Notes: generated by a model not told the origin, from the letters alone. A DNA stretch of 64,000 nucleotides from Mycolicibacter sinensis (GCF_001667375.1 NZ_LZIN01000052.1:46948-110947), one strand, 5' to 3'; counted from the first letter of the stretch, positions 53,867 through 63,838 are shown. Translations and numbers: made by a program.

Positions 53867-55080
53867 CGTGCCTCCTTGTACTTGGCCAGTTCCTGGCGGG
53901 CAATGGCGCGCTTGTGCACCTCGTCGGGGCCGTCGGCGAGCCGCAGGGTCCGCAGGTGCGCCCAGAAGGCTGCCAGCGGGAAGTCGTCGGTGACGCCGCC
54001 GGCACCGTGTACCTGGATGGCCCGGTCGACGATCTTCAGCGCGATTTCGGGTGCGGCGACCTTGATCGCCGCGATCTCGACCTGCGCCGCCTTGTTGCCG
54101 ACGGTGTCCATCAGGTAGGCGGCCTTGAGGGTGAGCAGGCGAATCATCTCGATGTCGATGCGCGCCTCGGCGATCCAGTCGCGGATGTTGGCGTTGTCGG
54201 AGATCGGCTTGCCGAAGGTGACCCGGGACTGGGCGCGCTTGCACAGCAGCTCCAGTGCCCGCTCGGCCATGCCGATGGCCCGCATGCAGTGGTGGATGCG
54301 GCCCGGCCCGAGCCGGGCCTGGGCGATCGCGAACCCCTCGCCTTCGCCCTTGAGCACGTCTTTGGCCGGCACCCGAACATCACGGAAGTCGATCTCGGCG
54401 TGGCCCTCCCGGTCCTGGTAGCCGAAGACCGGCAGACCCCGCATGATGGTGACGCCCGGGGCGTCGATGGGCACCACCATCATCGACTGCTGCCGATGGG
54501 TCGCGGTGTCGGGGTCGGTCTTGCCCATCACGATCATGACTTTGCAATGGGCGTGCAATGCGTTGGAGGCGAACCACTTACGGCCATTGAGGATATACTC
54601 ATCGCCCTCTTTGGCCATCGACATCTGCACGTTGGTGGCGTCCGAGCTGGCCACCTGCGGTTCGGTCATCACGAACGCCGACCGGATGGTGCCCTCCAGC
54701 AACGGCTTGAGGTACTTCTCCTTGTGCTCGTCACTGCCGAAGAGGGTGAACACCTCCATGTTGCCGGTGTCGGGAGCGCTGCAGTTGCAGGCTTCCGGCG
54801 CCAGATGCGGACTGCGGCCCATGATCTCGGCCAGCGGAGCGTATTCGAGGTTGGTCAGCCCCGGCCCCCATTCCGGATGGGGATGAAACAGATTCCACAG
54901 ACCGCGTTCGCGCGCCTGCGCCTTCAGCTCCTCCAGGATGGGTGGCTGAAAGTGCGGGTCGCCGGCCTCGGCCATCTGCGTCTCGTAGACCGACTCGGCC
55001 GGATACACCGCGGAGTTCATGAACTCCAGCAGATCGGACCGGTATTTGGCTGCGCGCTCCGAGACATCGAACAGGGACAT
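53863..55080 (-). CDS. Acyl-CoA dehydrogenase, ACAD10/11-like (405 aa)
   Basis: Flavoprotein of the acyl-CoA dehydrogenase superfamily. [56 protein letters not shown] is the FAD/substrate-binding middle domain. [69 protein letters not shown] and [45 protein letters not shown] are the C-terminal domain. First of four genes (dehydrogenase, SDR, phosphotransferase, MHS transporter). Confidence 0.93.
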   Translation of the reverse strand: MSLFDVSERAAKYRSDLLEFMNSAVYPAESVYETQMAEAGDPHFQPPILEELKAQARERGLWNLFHPHPEWGPGLTNLEYAPLAEIMGRSPHLAPEACNCSAPDTGNMEVFTLFGSDEHKEKYLKPLLEGTIRSAFVMTEPQVASSDATNVQMSMAKEGDEYILNGRKWFASNALHAHCKVMIVMGKTDPDTATHRQQSMMVVPIDAPGVTIMRGLPVFGYQDREGHAEIDFRDVRVPAKDVLKGEGEGFAIAQARLGPGRIHHCMRAIGMAERALELLCKRAQSRVTFGKPISDNANIRDWIAEARIDIEMIRLLTLKAAYLMDTVGNKAAQVEIAAIKVAAPEIALKIVDRAIQVHGAGGVTDDFPLAAFWAHLRTLRLADGPDEVHKRAIARQELAKYKEAR

Positions 55081-55102
55081 GCCGACTCCTCACCTAGGAC
55101 AC

Positions 55103-55918
55103 TTACGTATTGAGCAGGCCGCTCTGGTAGCGGCGCATGCCGCGCAGCCAGCGGTCGTAATCGGTTCCCTTGAACCGGTACATCTCCAGCACCGCCGGAT
55201 GCGGCAGGATCAGGAAGCGCTCATCGTCGAGGGCGGCGAGCACCTCGTCGGCGACGGCGGCCGGTTCGAGAACCTCGCCGGCCGCGGTGACCGCGCGGGT
55301 GGCCAGATCGCCCAGCGCCTCGCCGGATTGCTCACCGGCGTAGAGCAGCTTGGTGTTGACGCCCATCGGGCACAGGCAGCTGACCCGCACCCCCTGGTCG
55401 CCGTAGGTGATGTTGAGCCATTCGGCGAATCCGACGGCCGCATGCTTGGTGACGGCGTAGGCGGCCGCGCCCAGCTGGGTGAGCAGACCGGCCGCCGATG
55501 CGGTGGACACGAAGTACCCCTCACCGCGCTGCACCCAACCGGGAACCAACAACTGCGCGGCGCGGATGTGGGCGCGCAGATTGACGTCGATGGCCTGGTC
55601 CCAGTCGGCTTCGCCGGCATCCAGACCAGGCGCGCCGGTGATGCCGGCGTTGGCGAAGTACATATCGACCGGCCCGTAGTGGCCCTCGGCCGTGGCGATC
55701 AGCTCCCGGATCACGTCGGTGTCGGCGACGTCGCCGCCGCAACCCACCGCCGCGCCCGGCTGCTCGGTGTTGATCGCCTCTGCCACCGCGGTCGCGGCAT
55801 CGGCATCCAGGTCGGCCACCACCACCCGCGCCCCGGCCTTGGCGAGCGCCGCCGCCAGCGCGCCGCCGATGCCGCCGCCGCCGCCGGTGACGATGGCGAC
55901 CCGTTCCGCAACCTTCAT
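55103..55918 (-). CDS. SDR-family oxidoreductase (271 aa)
   Basis: MKVAERVAIVTGGGGGIGGALAAALAKAGARVVVADLDADAA is the NAD(P) motif with an Asp typical of NAD preference. NAGITGAPG, STASAAGLLTQLGAAAYAVTKHAAVGFAEW (Ser, Tyr, Lys) and CLCPMGVNTKLL follow. ATG 55918 is preferred to a TTG two codons upstream. It lies 22 bases before the acyl-CoA dehydrogenase gene and may belong to that operon. Confidence 0.9.
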   Translation of the reverse strand: MKVAERVAIVTGGGGGIGGALAAALAKAGARVVVADLDADAATAVAEAINTEQPGAAVGCGGDVADTDVIRELIATAEGHYGPVDMYFANAGITGAPGLDAGEADWDQAIDVNLRAHIRAAQLLVPGWVQRGEGYFVSTASAAGLLTQLGAAAYAVTKHAAVGFAEWLNITYGDQGVRVSCLCPMGVNTKLLYAGEQSGEALGDLATRAVTAAGEVLEPAAVADEVLAALDDERFLILPHPAVLEMYRFKGTDYDRWLRGMRRYQSGLLNT

Positions 55919-55979
55919 GGGCAATCCTTGCTCTTGGGGTTCGCAGCGACAGTGACCCTAGTTGAATCCGGCCTCATAC

Positions 55980-56630
55980 TCAATTGCTGTTCGAGCGGAA
56001 CTGCAGGGCATTCGCCCACAGCCGGGTGACGGTGGTGACCAGCACCTCGAAGTCCGCACCGGCGCCCTCGGTGGCCTCCTCGAGCACGAAGACGCTGTAC
56101 GCCAGCCGGCTGACCATCGCCGAGAGCGCCCGGGATGCCAGCAGCGGATCGACGTCGGCGGCGGCGAACCCGCGCTCTTGCAGGTCGGCGATTCCGGCGG
56201 CATTGCGCTGAATGAACGCATCGGCGCGCTGGGACCGGAAGGCGCGGAACTTCGGATCGATCTGAGCCACCTGCTCCAGCAGCCCCATCAGCCTCGCGTT
56301 GCGCCGATATGCCTCCAGATACGCCCGATTGCTCGCCTCGAGTACCGCGTAGGGATCATCGGCTCCGCTCACCCGGCCCATGCCCGGATGCATCATGTCC
56401 TGCTGCGCCTGCTCGAGGACGGCGGCGAAGATCTCTTCCTTGTTGGCGAAGTAGGTGTAAAACGACCCGGTGGCGCAGCCGGCCGCTTTGGTGATGTCGA
56501 TCAATTTGGCGTCGAGATAGCCGTCCCGCTCGAAAACCTTGCGCGCCGCCGCGACCAGTGCCGCCCGCGTGCGCGCCCCGCGCACCGTCGCCGGCAGCTG
56601 GCGGGCCGGGGCGATCGGAACGGCGTCCAT
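55980..56630 (-). CDS. TetR-family regulator (216 aa)
   Basis: Helix-turn-helix LIDITKAAGCATGSFYTYFANKEEIFAAVLEQA (about residues 43-75), preceded by GARTRAALVAAARKVFERDGY. It lies 61 bases upstream of the SDR/dehydrogenase genes on the same strand, so it probably controls them; no operator palindrome was found in that gap by eye. Confidence 0.88.
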   Translation of the reverse strand: MDAVPIAPARQLPATVRGARTRAALVAAARKVFERDGYLDAKLIDITKAAGCATGSFYTYFANKEEIFAAVLEQAQQDMMHPGMGRVSGADDPYAVLEASNRAYLEAYRRNARLMGLLEQVAQIDPKFRAFRSQRADAFIQRNAAGIADLQERGFAAADVDPLLASRALSAMVSRLAYSVFVLEEATEGAGADFEVLVTTVTRLWANALQFRSNSN

Positions 56631-56639
56631 CGGAAGATC

Positions 56640-57884
56640 CTAACTGAATCCGACGTCAAGTTCGTCCATTGGGCCGGCGCAGTCGGCGAGGTCCGCCAGC
56701 ATGGCGTCGGCCTCCGGTTCGGGTAGTGATTCCACTCCGCGCAGCTTGCGCTCGATGGCTCGGGTACGGACGCCGGCGGTGTCGATGGTGTTGCGGGCGG
56801 TGTCGAGTTGCTTGCGGGTCTTCTCCAGTACGGCCGCGAACTTGCCGAACTCGGTCTTGACGGCGCCGAGCACTTGCCACACCTCGCTGCTGCGCTGCTC
56901 GATCGCCAGCGTGCGAAAGCCCATCCGCAGGCTGTTGAGCAGGGCCGCCAGCGTCGTGGGCCCGGCCAGGGTGACGTTGTACTTGGCCTGAATCCGCTCG
57001 AACAGCCCCGGCTGGCGCAGCACTTCGGCGTAGAGGCTCTCGGTGGCCAGGAACAGGATCGCGAAGTCGGTGGTGTGCGGCGGCGCGAGGTATTTGTCGC
57101 AGATGTCTCCGGCTTCGGCCTCGATCCGCCGGACCAACGCCTGCCGCGCGGCCGCCTCCCCAGCGGCGTCGGCGTTCTCCTGCGCGTCGAGCAGGCGCTC
57201 GAAGTCCTCACGCGGGAACTTGGCGTCGATCGGCAACAGCACCTCGCCGGCACCGGTCCCACCGGGCAACCGGATCGCGAACTCCACCCGCGCAGTCGAT
57301 CCCGGCGCCGTGGCCACGTTGGTGGCGTACTGCTCGGGTGTCAGCGTCTCGGCCAGCAGCGCGGCCAGTTGCGCCTCCCCGAAGATGCCACGGGTCTTGA
57401 CGTTGGTCAGCACCCGCTTCAAATCGCCCACCCCGGTGGCCAGCGTCTGCATCTCACCGAGACCGCGCTGCACGGCTTCCAGGCGTTCCGAGATCTGCGT
57501 GAACGATTGAGCAAGCCGGGTTTCCAGGGTCGCCTGCAGCTTCTCGTCCACCGTCGCGCGCATCTTCTCCAGTTGCGCACTGTTGTCGGTCTGCAGGCTC
57601 TTGAGCTGCCGATCCAGGGTGGAGCCCAGCTTCTCCAGGGTGTCCTGCTGGGCCGCACCGAACCGGTGCAGCGTCGTCTGCCAATGGTGGAAGGCCTGGG
57701 CGAGTTCGGCCCGCCCGGCATGTTGCTCCTCGCGGAGCGTTCGCTCCACCCGCTCACTGTCGCCGCGCAGCGCGGAGAGTTGCTCGGGCGCGATCGCCCC
57801 GCCGGGACGCAGCAGCGCTACGACCTGCAGGATCACCGCCAGCAACGCGAGTGACGTCAGGAGGATCAACAGGGCCGTGTCCAT
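56640..57884 (-). CDS. rmuC: RmuC-family DNA recombination protein (414 aa)
   Basis: N-terminal membrane helix (TALLILLTSLALLAVILQVVALL, residues 3-25), long coiled coil (about 40-150), then the RmuC nuclease-like domain: GVGDLKRVLTNVKTRGIFGEAQLAALLAETLTPEQYATNVATAPGSTARVEFAIRLPG, LLPIDAKFPREDFERLLDAQ and AGDICDKYLAPPHTTDFAILFLATESLYAEVLRQPG. E. coli RmuC limits inversions at repeats. ATG 57884 begins directly at the membrane helix. It lies 9 bases before the TetR gene. Confidence 0.93.
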   Translation of the reverse strand: MDTALLILLTSLALLAVILQVVALLRPGGAIAPEQLSALRGDSERVERTLREEQHAGRAELAQAFHHWQTTLHRFGAAQQDTLEKLGSTLDRQLKSLQTDNSAQLEKMRATVDEKLQATLETRLAQSFTQISERLEAVQRGLGEMQTLATGVGDLKRVLTNVKTRGIFGEAQLAALLAETLTPEQYATNVATAPGSTARVEFAIRLPGGTGAGEVLLPIDAKFPREDFERLLDAQENADAAGEAAARQALVRRIEAEAGDICDKYLAPPHTTDFAILFLATESLYAEVLRQPGLFERIQAKYNVTLAGPTTLAALLNSLRMGFRTLAIEQRSSEVWQVLGAVKTEFGKFAAVLEKTRKQLDTARNTIDTAGVRTRAIERKLRGVESLPEPEADAMLADLADCAGPMDELDVGFS

Positions 57885-57913
57885 GGCCGCACGGTAGCGC
57901 GGGGCACCGACAT

Positions 57914-60900
57914 TCAGCCGTCGGACAGCCTCGCGATCCACGCCCGGGATTGCGCCGGGTCGATCACATCGTCGAGTTCGAAGGTCATCGCCGCGCTCAG
58001 TGCCCGCCCACGCCGGTAGGCCGCCTCCACCAGCTGGTCGAAGAGCTGTTGGCGCTGGTCGGGATCGGCGACGTGGGCAAGTTCCTTGCGGAACCCCAGC
58101 CGCACCGCCCCTTCCAGTCCCATCCCGCCGATCTCACCGGTCGGCCAGGCGACGGTGAACTGCGGGGCGTGAAACGACCCGCCCGCCATCGCCATCGCAC
58201 CCAAGCCGTAGCCCTTGCGCAGCACGATCATTCCCATCGGCACCGTCAGCCGCGCTCCGGCGATGAACATCCGGCTGAACCGGCGCACGGTGGCCTCCCG
58301 TTCGGCATCCGGTCCGACCATGAATCCCGGTGTGTCGCACAACGTCACCACCGGCAACCGGAACGATTCGCAGAGCGCAAAGAAATCGGCGGTTTTGTCG
58401 GCGGCTTCCGCGTCGATCGCGCCGCCGAGGTGATGGCTGTTGTTGGCCACCAGCCCGTGGGCCACGCCGTGCACCCGCACCAGCGCCGTCACGACCCCGA
58501 CCCCGTAATCCGGTCGCAGTTCCAGCACTGAATCGGCGTCGACGATCGCCTCGATCGCTCGGCGCACGTCGTAGGCGCGTAATCGGTTCTGCGGCACCAC
58601 GTGCCGGGCCAGCCTCGGATCGGGTTCGGCCCAGTCGGTCACCGCCTCACCGAAGTAGGACAGGTAGCGTTTGGCCAGCGCCACCGCGTCCGGCTCATCG
58701 CGTGCCGCCAGCGCAACCACCCCGTTGCGGCGCTGCACCTCGATCGGCCCGATCTGCTCGGGCCGGTACACGCCCAGCCCACCGCCTTCGATCATCGCCG
58801 GGCCGCCCATGCCGATGTTGGCGTCCGGAGTCGCGATGATCACGTCGCACACCCCGGCCAACGCGGCGTTGCCGGCAAAACAGCGGCCGGAGACGACCGC
58901 CACCAGGGGCACCTGGCCGTTCAGCGCGGCCAGCGCGCGAAACGTCATGAGGTCCAGCCCGGCCATGCCCGCGACATCGGTGTCGCCGGGACGTCCGCCG
59001 CCGCCCTCGGCGAACAGCACCACCGGAAGTCCCCGGCGGGCAGCCACTTCGAAGAGCCGGTCGGTCTTGGCGTGGTTGCGCATGCCCTGGGTACCGGCCA
59101 GCACGGTGTAGTCGTACGAGGCCACCGCCACCGGCGCCGCGCCGATCGTCGCCAACCCGGCGACCAGTCCGTCGGCCGGCGTGTTGGTGATCAGGTCCTC
59201 CTCCGAGCGCCGGCTGCGCTGCGCCGCCACCGCCAGCGCCCCGTATTCGACGAAGCTGCCGGGATCGACCAGATCGGCGATGTTCTCCCGCGCGGTGCGA
59301 CGGCCCTGCCGGTGCCGTTTCGCGACGGCCTCCGGGCGACCTTCGTCACGGGTGAGCCGGTGCCGCTCGATGACCTCATCGAGATCACCGCGTCGGGAAT
59401 CCAGCTCTGGGCCGGCATCGGGGCCGTCAGTGTCGTGGTCACCTGCCGAAACGAACACCAGCAGCGGGTCTCCGGCGCCGACGACCTGCCCGACGGTGAC
59501 CAGGGCGCGCACCGTCGCGCCGGGAGCAGCAAGCACGTGCTGCATCTTCATCGCCTCCAGCACGACGTCGGGCGCCACCTCGACAACGGTGCCGGCCATC
59601 GGCGCGTACAGCACCTGTTCGCCCGCGCCGAGAACCGTTGTGTGCGGCCGACGCTCGTCGGGTCTTGGCGCCAAGTCCGCCACCAGCGCGGGCAGTCGGC
59701 GGTCCAGCCAACCGGTCGTCACGACGCCGTCGCGCAGCGCCTCGTCGGCCAACACCGCGTCCAGCAACCCCACATTGGTACCGACGCCGACGATGGCCAA
59801 CTCCGCCAGTGCGGTACGCGCCTTGCGCAACGCCGCTACGAACGAGTCGCCGGGCACGTGGGTGATCACCTTGGCCAGCAGCGAGTCATAGCGCGGGCCG
59901 ATGGTCAGGCCCGGCCGGGCGTAGGTGTCGACCCGGATCCCGGGCCCGCTCGGCGGGGTGAACGCCGTCACGGTGCCGACGCAGGGTTGCACCGTGCCGT
60001 CGGCGGCGACCGTTTCGGCGTTGACCCGGCATTCGATCGCGATCCCGTGCGCGCCGGCCGGCAGCTCCAAGTCGTCGACTGTCGCTCCCCCGGCGATCCG
60101 GAATTGGACCGCCACCAGGTCCAGCCCCGTGACGGCCTCGGTGACCGGGTGCTCCACCTGAATGCGCGGGTTGACTTCGAGGAAGACGAAATCGTCTCCG
60201 GTGACCAGGAATTCCACCGTCGCCAGCCCCCGGTACCCGACTGTTGAGCACAGCCGCGCGGCTGCCCGGTGTAGCTCGGTACGCAATTCGGCGGAGATCC
60301 CCGGTGCGGGTGCGATCTCGATCAGCTTCTGATAGCGGCGCTGGATGCTGCAGTCGCGATCACCCACCGCCGATGCCCGCACGCCGTCGGCGACGATCTG
60401 CACCTCGATGTGGCGGGCACCCTCGATGAGTTCTTCGGCGAACACTGTCGGCGCGCCGAACCCGGCTCGCGCCTCGGCGGCGCACCACCGAAAGGCGTCC
60501 TCGATCTGGTCGGCAGCGCGGACGGTGCGTATCCCCCGGCCCCCGCCTCCGGCCAAGGCTTTCACCATGATTCCACCGGGATGGGCGCGGAATAACTCCC
60601 GGATCTGCTCGGTGCCGGCGGCCCCGTCGGTGGCCGCCGGCACCGGCAGGCCGGCGCCGATCGCGGCGCGGCGCGCCGCGGACTTGTCGCCGAAGGTCTC
60701 GAGCAGTTCCGGGGCGGGCCCGACGAAGGTGCGTCCCCCCGCCTCAATGGCTCGGGCGAATGCCGCATTCTCCGAAAGGAATCCGTAGCCGGGATGGATC
60801 AGCTCGGCGTCGGACTTCTCTGCGGCGGCCAGGATGGCGGCCTGGTCAAGGTAGGACGAGGGACCTGCGCCGGGCAGCGCGATCGCGTCATCTGCGGCGT

Positions 60901-61045
60901 GCACGTGTGGGCTGCCGGCGTCGTCCTCGGCGTAGACGGCCACCGTGCGATAGCCCGATTCGGTTGCGGTGCGAACGATCCGCAGCGCTATCTCGCCGCG
61001 GTTGGCGATCAGCACCGTCTTGGGCGCCGGGACCGGGGTCGTCAC
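57914..61045 (-). CDS. Single-chain biotin-dependent acyl-CoA carboxylase, LCC type (1,043 aa)
   Basis: One polypeptide carries all three parts of an acyl-CoA carboxylase. Biotin carboxylase is at 1-450 (VLIANRGEIALRIVRTATESGYRTVAVYAEDD, VKALAGGGGRGIRTV, EVNPRIQVEHPVTEAVTG). The carrier domain has EAMKM with biotinyl Lys-500. The carboxyltransferase is at about 560-1043 (LAGTQGMRNHAKTDRLFEVA, VSGRCFAGNAALAGVCDVIIATPDANIGMGGPAMIEGGGLG, LCDTPGFMVGPDAEREATVRRFSRMF). This matches the long-chain acyl-CoA carboxylase of M. avium subsp. paratuberculosis, which accepts short to long acyl-CoAs. The GTG start overlaps the acyl-CoA synthetase stop by 4 bases, so activation and carboxylation are coupled. 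Confidence 0.95.
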   Translation of the reverse strand: MTTPVPAPKTVLIANRGEIALRIVRTATESGYRTVAVYAEDDAGSPHVHAADDAIALPGAGPSSYLDQAAILAAAEKSDAELIHPGYGFLSENAAFARAIEAGGRTFVGPAPELLETFGDKSAARRAAIGAGLPVPAATDGAAGTEQIRELFRAHPGGIMVKALAGGGGRGIRTVRAADQIEDAFRWCAAEARAGFGAPTVFAEELIEGARHIEVQIVADGVRASAVGDRDCSIQRRYQKLIEIAPAPGISAELRTELHRAAARLCSTVGYRGLATVEFLVTGDDFVFLEVNPRIQVEHPVTEAVTGLDLVAVQFRIAGGATVDDLELPAGAHGIAIECRVNAETVAADGTVQPCVGTVTAFTPPSGPGIRVDTYARPGLTIGPRYDSLLAKVITHVPGDSFVAALRKARTALAELAIVGVGTNVGLLDAVLADEALRDGVVTTGWLDRRLPALVADLAPRPDERRPHTTVLGAGEQVLYAPMAGTVVEVAPDVVLEAMKMQHVLAAPGATVRALVTVGQVVGAGDPLLVFVSAGDHDTDGPDAGPELDSRRGDLDEVIERHRLTRDEGRPEAVAKRHRQGRRTARENIADLVDPGSFVEYGALAVAAQRSRRSEEDLITNTPADGLVAGLATIGAAPVAVASYDYTVLAGTQGMRNHAKTDRLFEVAARRGLPVVLFAEGGGGRPGDTDVAGMAGLDLMTFRALAALNGQVPLVAVVSGRCFAGNAALAGVCDVIIATPDANIGMGGPAMIEGGGLGVYRPEQIGPIEVQRRNGVVALAARDEPDAVALAKRYLSYFGEAVTDWAEPDPRLARHVVPQNRLRAYDVRRAIEAIVDADSVLELRPDYGVGVVTALVRVHGVAHGLVANNSHHLGGAIDAEAADKTADFFALCESFRLPVVTLCDTPGFMVGPDAEREATVRRFSRMFIAGARLTVPMGMIVLRKGYGLGAMAMAGGSFHAPQFTVAWPTGEIGGMGLEGAVRLGFRKELAHVADPDQRQQLFDQLVEAAYRRGRALSAAMTFELDDVIDPAQSRAWIARLSDG

Positions 61046-62568
61046 CGCAGCGGGTCACCCCACTGCACCTGCGCACGCAGCTGCCCCTTGAGCAGTTTGC
61101 CGCTGGCGGTGCGCGGCAGTTCCTCGGCCACCACCGTGATGTATTGCGGCACCTTGAAGTCCGCCAGTTGGCCGCGGCAATAGTCGAGCACCGCGGCCAC
61201 ATCGATATTGTCTCCGAGCAGGACGGCGCCGACCTTCTCGCCCATCACCTCGTCGGGCACCGCCAGCACGCAGGCGTCGGCGACGCCGGGCGCCGACAGC
61301 AGCGCGGCTTCCACCTCGACGCTCGAGACGTTCTCGCCGCCGCGGATGATGATGTCTTTGAGCCGGTCGATGATGTGCACCCGGCCGGCGTCGTCGACAC
61401 GGACCACATCACCGGTGTGCAGCCATCCGTCGATGATGGCCGCTGCGGTGGCGTCGGGCCGCTTCCAGTACCCGCTCATCACATTCGCCCCGCGCACCAC
61501 CAGCTCGCCGGTGGCCGGATCATCACCGATCGGAACGACACCGATATCTCCCGACGGCACCGCATAGCCGACCGAGTCCGCGTGGGCGACCGCGTCGGAG
61601 TCCGGTAGCACCGTCATCAGCGACGCCGTTTCGGTCATGCCGTATCCGTTGAACACCGTTGCCGCACCGAACGCCTCGCGCAGCGAGCGCACCAGGGCCG
61701 GCGCCGTCGGGGCGCCTCCGTAGCCGACCCAGCGAACCCCGGTCACGTCGACGCGGGCGAACTCCGGATGCCGCAGCAACAGTGCGTAGACCGCAGGCAC
61801 GGTCACCATCGACGAAATCCGTTGCGACGGAAGGGCGGCGATCAACTCGGGAAGGCTCAGCGCCGGCATGATCACCGCCGCACCCCCGGCGTAGGCAGCG
61901 GCCAACAGCTGCGAGTTGCATCCGGTCACGTGAAACAGCGGCACCGAGATCAAGGTGCGCATCTCCTCGCCGAGCCGCCGGGTCTGGCCCATGGAGCGCA
62001 TCATGTTCTCGGCGTTGGTCAAGAACGCCTCGTGGGTGGTGGGCACCCCCTTGGGCCGCCCGGTGGTACCCGAGGTGTAGAACAGCGCCGCGATGTCGGC
62101 CGGTTCGAGCCCGTCGACCACATAGGGTTGGCCGTCGGGCAGCGGGATGCCCGGCGCCAGATCCACCCGAACCCCGGCGTCGGCGAGCACGAAATCGACC
62201 TCCGGTGCGGCCGAGCGGGTGTTGACGGCCACCGGTATGCCACCGGCCATCACGGTCCCCCAGAACGCCAGCACCCAGTGCAGCCCAGCGGGATAGCGCA
62301 CGCCGACCCGGTCGCCGCGCCCAAGGCCCTCAGCGCGCAGCCCGCCGGCCACCCGCGCCGCCTGCTGCCACAGCTGCCGATAGGTCAGCGACCCGACACC
62401 GAGCTCCGCCACGGCCTCACTGTCGGGCCGGCGCTCAGCCTGCTCGGCCAGCAGATCGATCAGGGTGGCCGGCAGCTGCTCATAATGTGGGACGCCGGTG
62501 CGGTCGCGGATCACCCCGGTCACCGGAAAAGGGTTGTGCTGCCGCGAAATCTCGACGACGTTCGTCAT
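61042..62568 (-). CDS. Acyl-CoA synthetase (FadD-like, AMP-binding), 508 aa
   Basis: ANL-family ligase activating a fatty or other carboxylic acid as acyl-AMP and then acyl-CoA. LFYTSGTTGRPKGVPTTHEA is the P-loop, NGYGMTETASLM motif A5, GWLHTGDVVRVDDAGRVHIIDRLKDIIIRGGENVSSVEVE the hinge region and PRTASGKLLKGQL the catalytic Lys. ATG 62568. Directly coupled to the carboxylase downstream, so it probably supplies its substrate. Confidence 0.95.
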   Translation of the reverse strand: MTNVVEISRQHNPFPVTGVIRDRTGVPHYEQLPATLIDLLAEQAERRPDSEAVAELGVGSLTYRQLWQQAARVAGGLRAEGLGRGDRVGVRYPAGLHWVLAFWGTVMAGGIPVAVNTRSAAPEVDFVLADAGVRVDLAPGIPLPDGQPYVVDGLEPADIAALFYTSGTTGRPKGVPTTHEAFLTNAENMMRSMGQTRRLGEEMRTLISVPLFHVTGCNSQLLAAAYAGGAAVIMPALSLPELIAALPSQRISSMVTVPAVYALLLRHPEFARVDVTGVRWVGYGGAPTAPALVRSLREAFGAATVFNGYGMTETASLMTVLPDSDAVAHADSVGYAVPSGDIGVVPIGDDPATGELVVRGANVMSGYWKRPDATAAAIIDGWLHTGDVVRVDDAGRVHIIDRLKDIIIRGGENVSSVEVEAALLSAPGVADACVLAVPDEVMGEKVGAVLLGDNIDVAAVLDYCRGQLADFKVPQYITVVAEELPRTASGKLLKGQLRAQVQWGDPLR

Positions 62569-62578
62569 GAGCGGCCCG

Positions 62579-63028
62579 TCATCGCCGGCTCCGACGGCGG
62601 TGGGCCAGGCTGCGCAGCGTCCCGCGCAACGCGTAGACCGCGGTCGTGGCGCATGCGACGAGCAGCACCACGAACATGGGCAGCCAGTTGCCACGCTCAT
62701 GGTTGATGTGCCACCAGACGTAGGTGAACAGCACAGAGCACAGGAACAGCACCGCGTCGCGCCAGTTGCCCTGATAGGACAGCGCCGCGGCGCGCAGGGC
62801 CCGGCCCCGATCGGACGCGGCGACCAGGTCGTCGACCCGCTCGTCGATGGTGCGTTGCAGCTCGGCGCGCCGCGTGGCCTGCTCCGCCGGGATCCGGTCG
62901 AGCAGGTCGAGATCCTGCTTGATCAGCCCCCGCAGATCCGGACCCTTGAGCTGCCCGGCCGCCGCGGTCAGCAGCGCTCCACCGAAGATCGGCGCCGCGC
63001 CCAGCGCCATGCTCAGCAGAGTGGGCAT
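62579..63028 (-). CDS. Small membrane protein of unknown family (149 aa)
   Basis: N-terminal hydrophobic stretch (about 3-26), a charged helical middle (DLRGLIKQDLDLLDRIPAEQATRRAELQRTIDERVDDLVAASDRGRALRAAALSY), two C-terminal membrane helices (about 91-108 and 115-132), and a basic end RSLAHRRRSRR. AAGGAA precedes ATG 63028. It lies 10 bases before the acyl-CoA synthetase gene and is probably in the same operon. I do not recognise it. Confidence 0.75.
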   Translation of the reverse strand: MPTLLSMALGAAPIFGGALLTAAAGQLKGPDLRGLIKQDLDLLDRIPAEQATRRAELQRTIDERVDDLVAASDRGRALRAAALSYQGNWRDAVLFLCSVLFTYVWWHINHERGNWLPMFVVLLVACATTAVYALRGTLRSLAHRRRSRR

Positions 63029-63074
63029 CGTCGTGTCGTTCCTTTCGCGCTCCTACCCGCGCAACCCTACGACG

Positions 63075-63503
63075 TCAGCTGAGCTTTACTGTGCCGTCGG
63101 GCTCGATTCGCCAGTTCGGGTTGTGTGCGATCTCCCAGATCAGACCGTTGGGGTCTTGGACATGCGCGTGGAACACGCCACCGAACTGGCCCGGTTGCGG
63201 CGCTTTGAGGACGGTGCCGCCCGCAGCGGCCATGGCCTCGGTCAGCGCGGTCACGTCCTGCGGGCTGCTGACGTTGTGCGCCAGGGTGACCCCGGAGACC
63301 CGGGGATGGTCGCCGGGCAGTGCCAGATCTTCGTTGAACTTGTCCGCGTCGAAAAAGCCCACCAGTTGCCCCGGCGCGCTCTGGTAGAAGATGATCTCCC
63401 CCTCGACGTCCAGCAGCGGTTTCCAGCCCAGGGCAGCGTAGAACCGTCGGGTGGCATCGAGGTCGGTTGCAGCGACGGTGACGAAATGCACCTGCTGATC
63501 CAT
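63075..63503 (-). CDS. VOC (glyoxalase/bleomycin-resistance fold) protein (142 aa)
   Basis: Two beta-alpha-beta-beta-beta units: VHFVTVAATDLDATRRFYAALGWKPLLDVEGEIIFYQ and VSGVTLAHNVSSPQDVTALTEAMAAAGGTVLKAPQPGQFGGVFHAHVQDPNGLIWEIAHN. The first His and the last Glu are possible metal ligands. ATG 63503. Possibly the first gene of the run down to the carboxylase. Function unknown. Confidence 0.88.
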   Translation of the reverse strand: MDQQVHFVTVAATDLDATRRFYAALGWKPLLDVEGEIIFYQSAPGQLVGFFDADKFNEDLALPGDHPRVSGVTLAHNVSSPQDVTALTEAMAAAGGTVLKAPQPGQFGGVFHAHVQDPNGLIWEIAHNPNWRIEPDGTVKLS

Positions 63504-63838
63504 GCCGCGAAGCGTAGACGGCGCCTCTCTATGTCAAGTGCCCGGTTGTAGTGTCGCTGCTGGTAGGTCCGGGAAGTGACTTGTCCGAAGCCCCCAAAAG
63601 ACTTCAGCGCCTTACGGGCATGGTTGCGATGTCAACCCGTCGTGGCACACAACTCGTCCAGAATCCGACTCGTCTCGCGCTTGCTCGCCAGCATGTCCGG
63701 TGCGATCGTCTCCGTCACCGCCTGCGCTCGGCCAAGGTCAACCCGATCAATTGGGCCTAAGCGCGCATTTTTCAATGGGGCAACGAATCGCCCATTCGCG
63801 CGCATTTCTGGTGAGTCAACACGGTCAGTGGATTCATG
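63504..63838. other. 335-base region without a convincing gene
   Basis: Between the VOC gene and the DUF222 promoter. On the minus strand, 63632-63775 keeps mycobacterial codon bias (IDRVDLGRAQAVTETIAPDMLASKRETSRILDELCATTG then stop), which may be the 3' remnant of a decayed gene. Nothing else was recognised. Confidence 0.5.
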
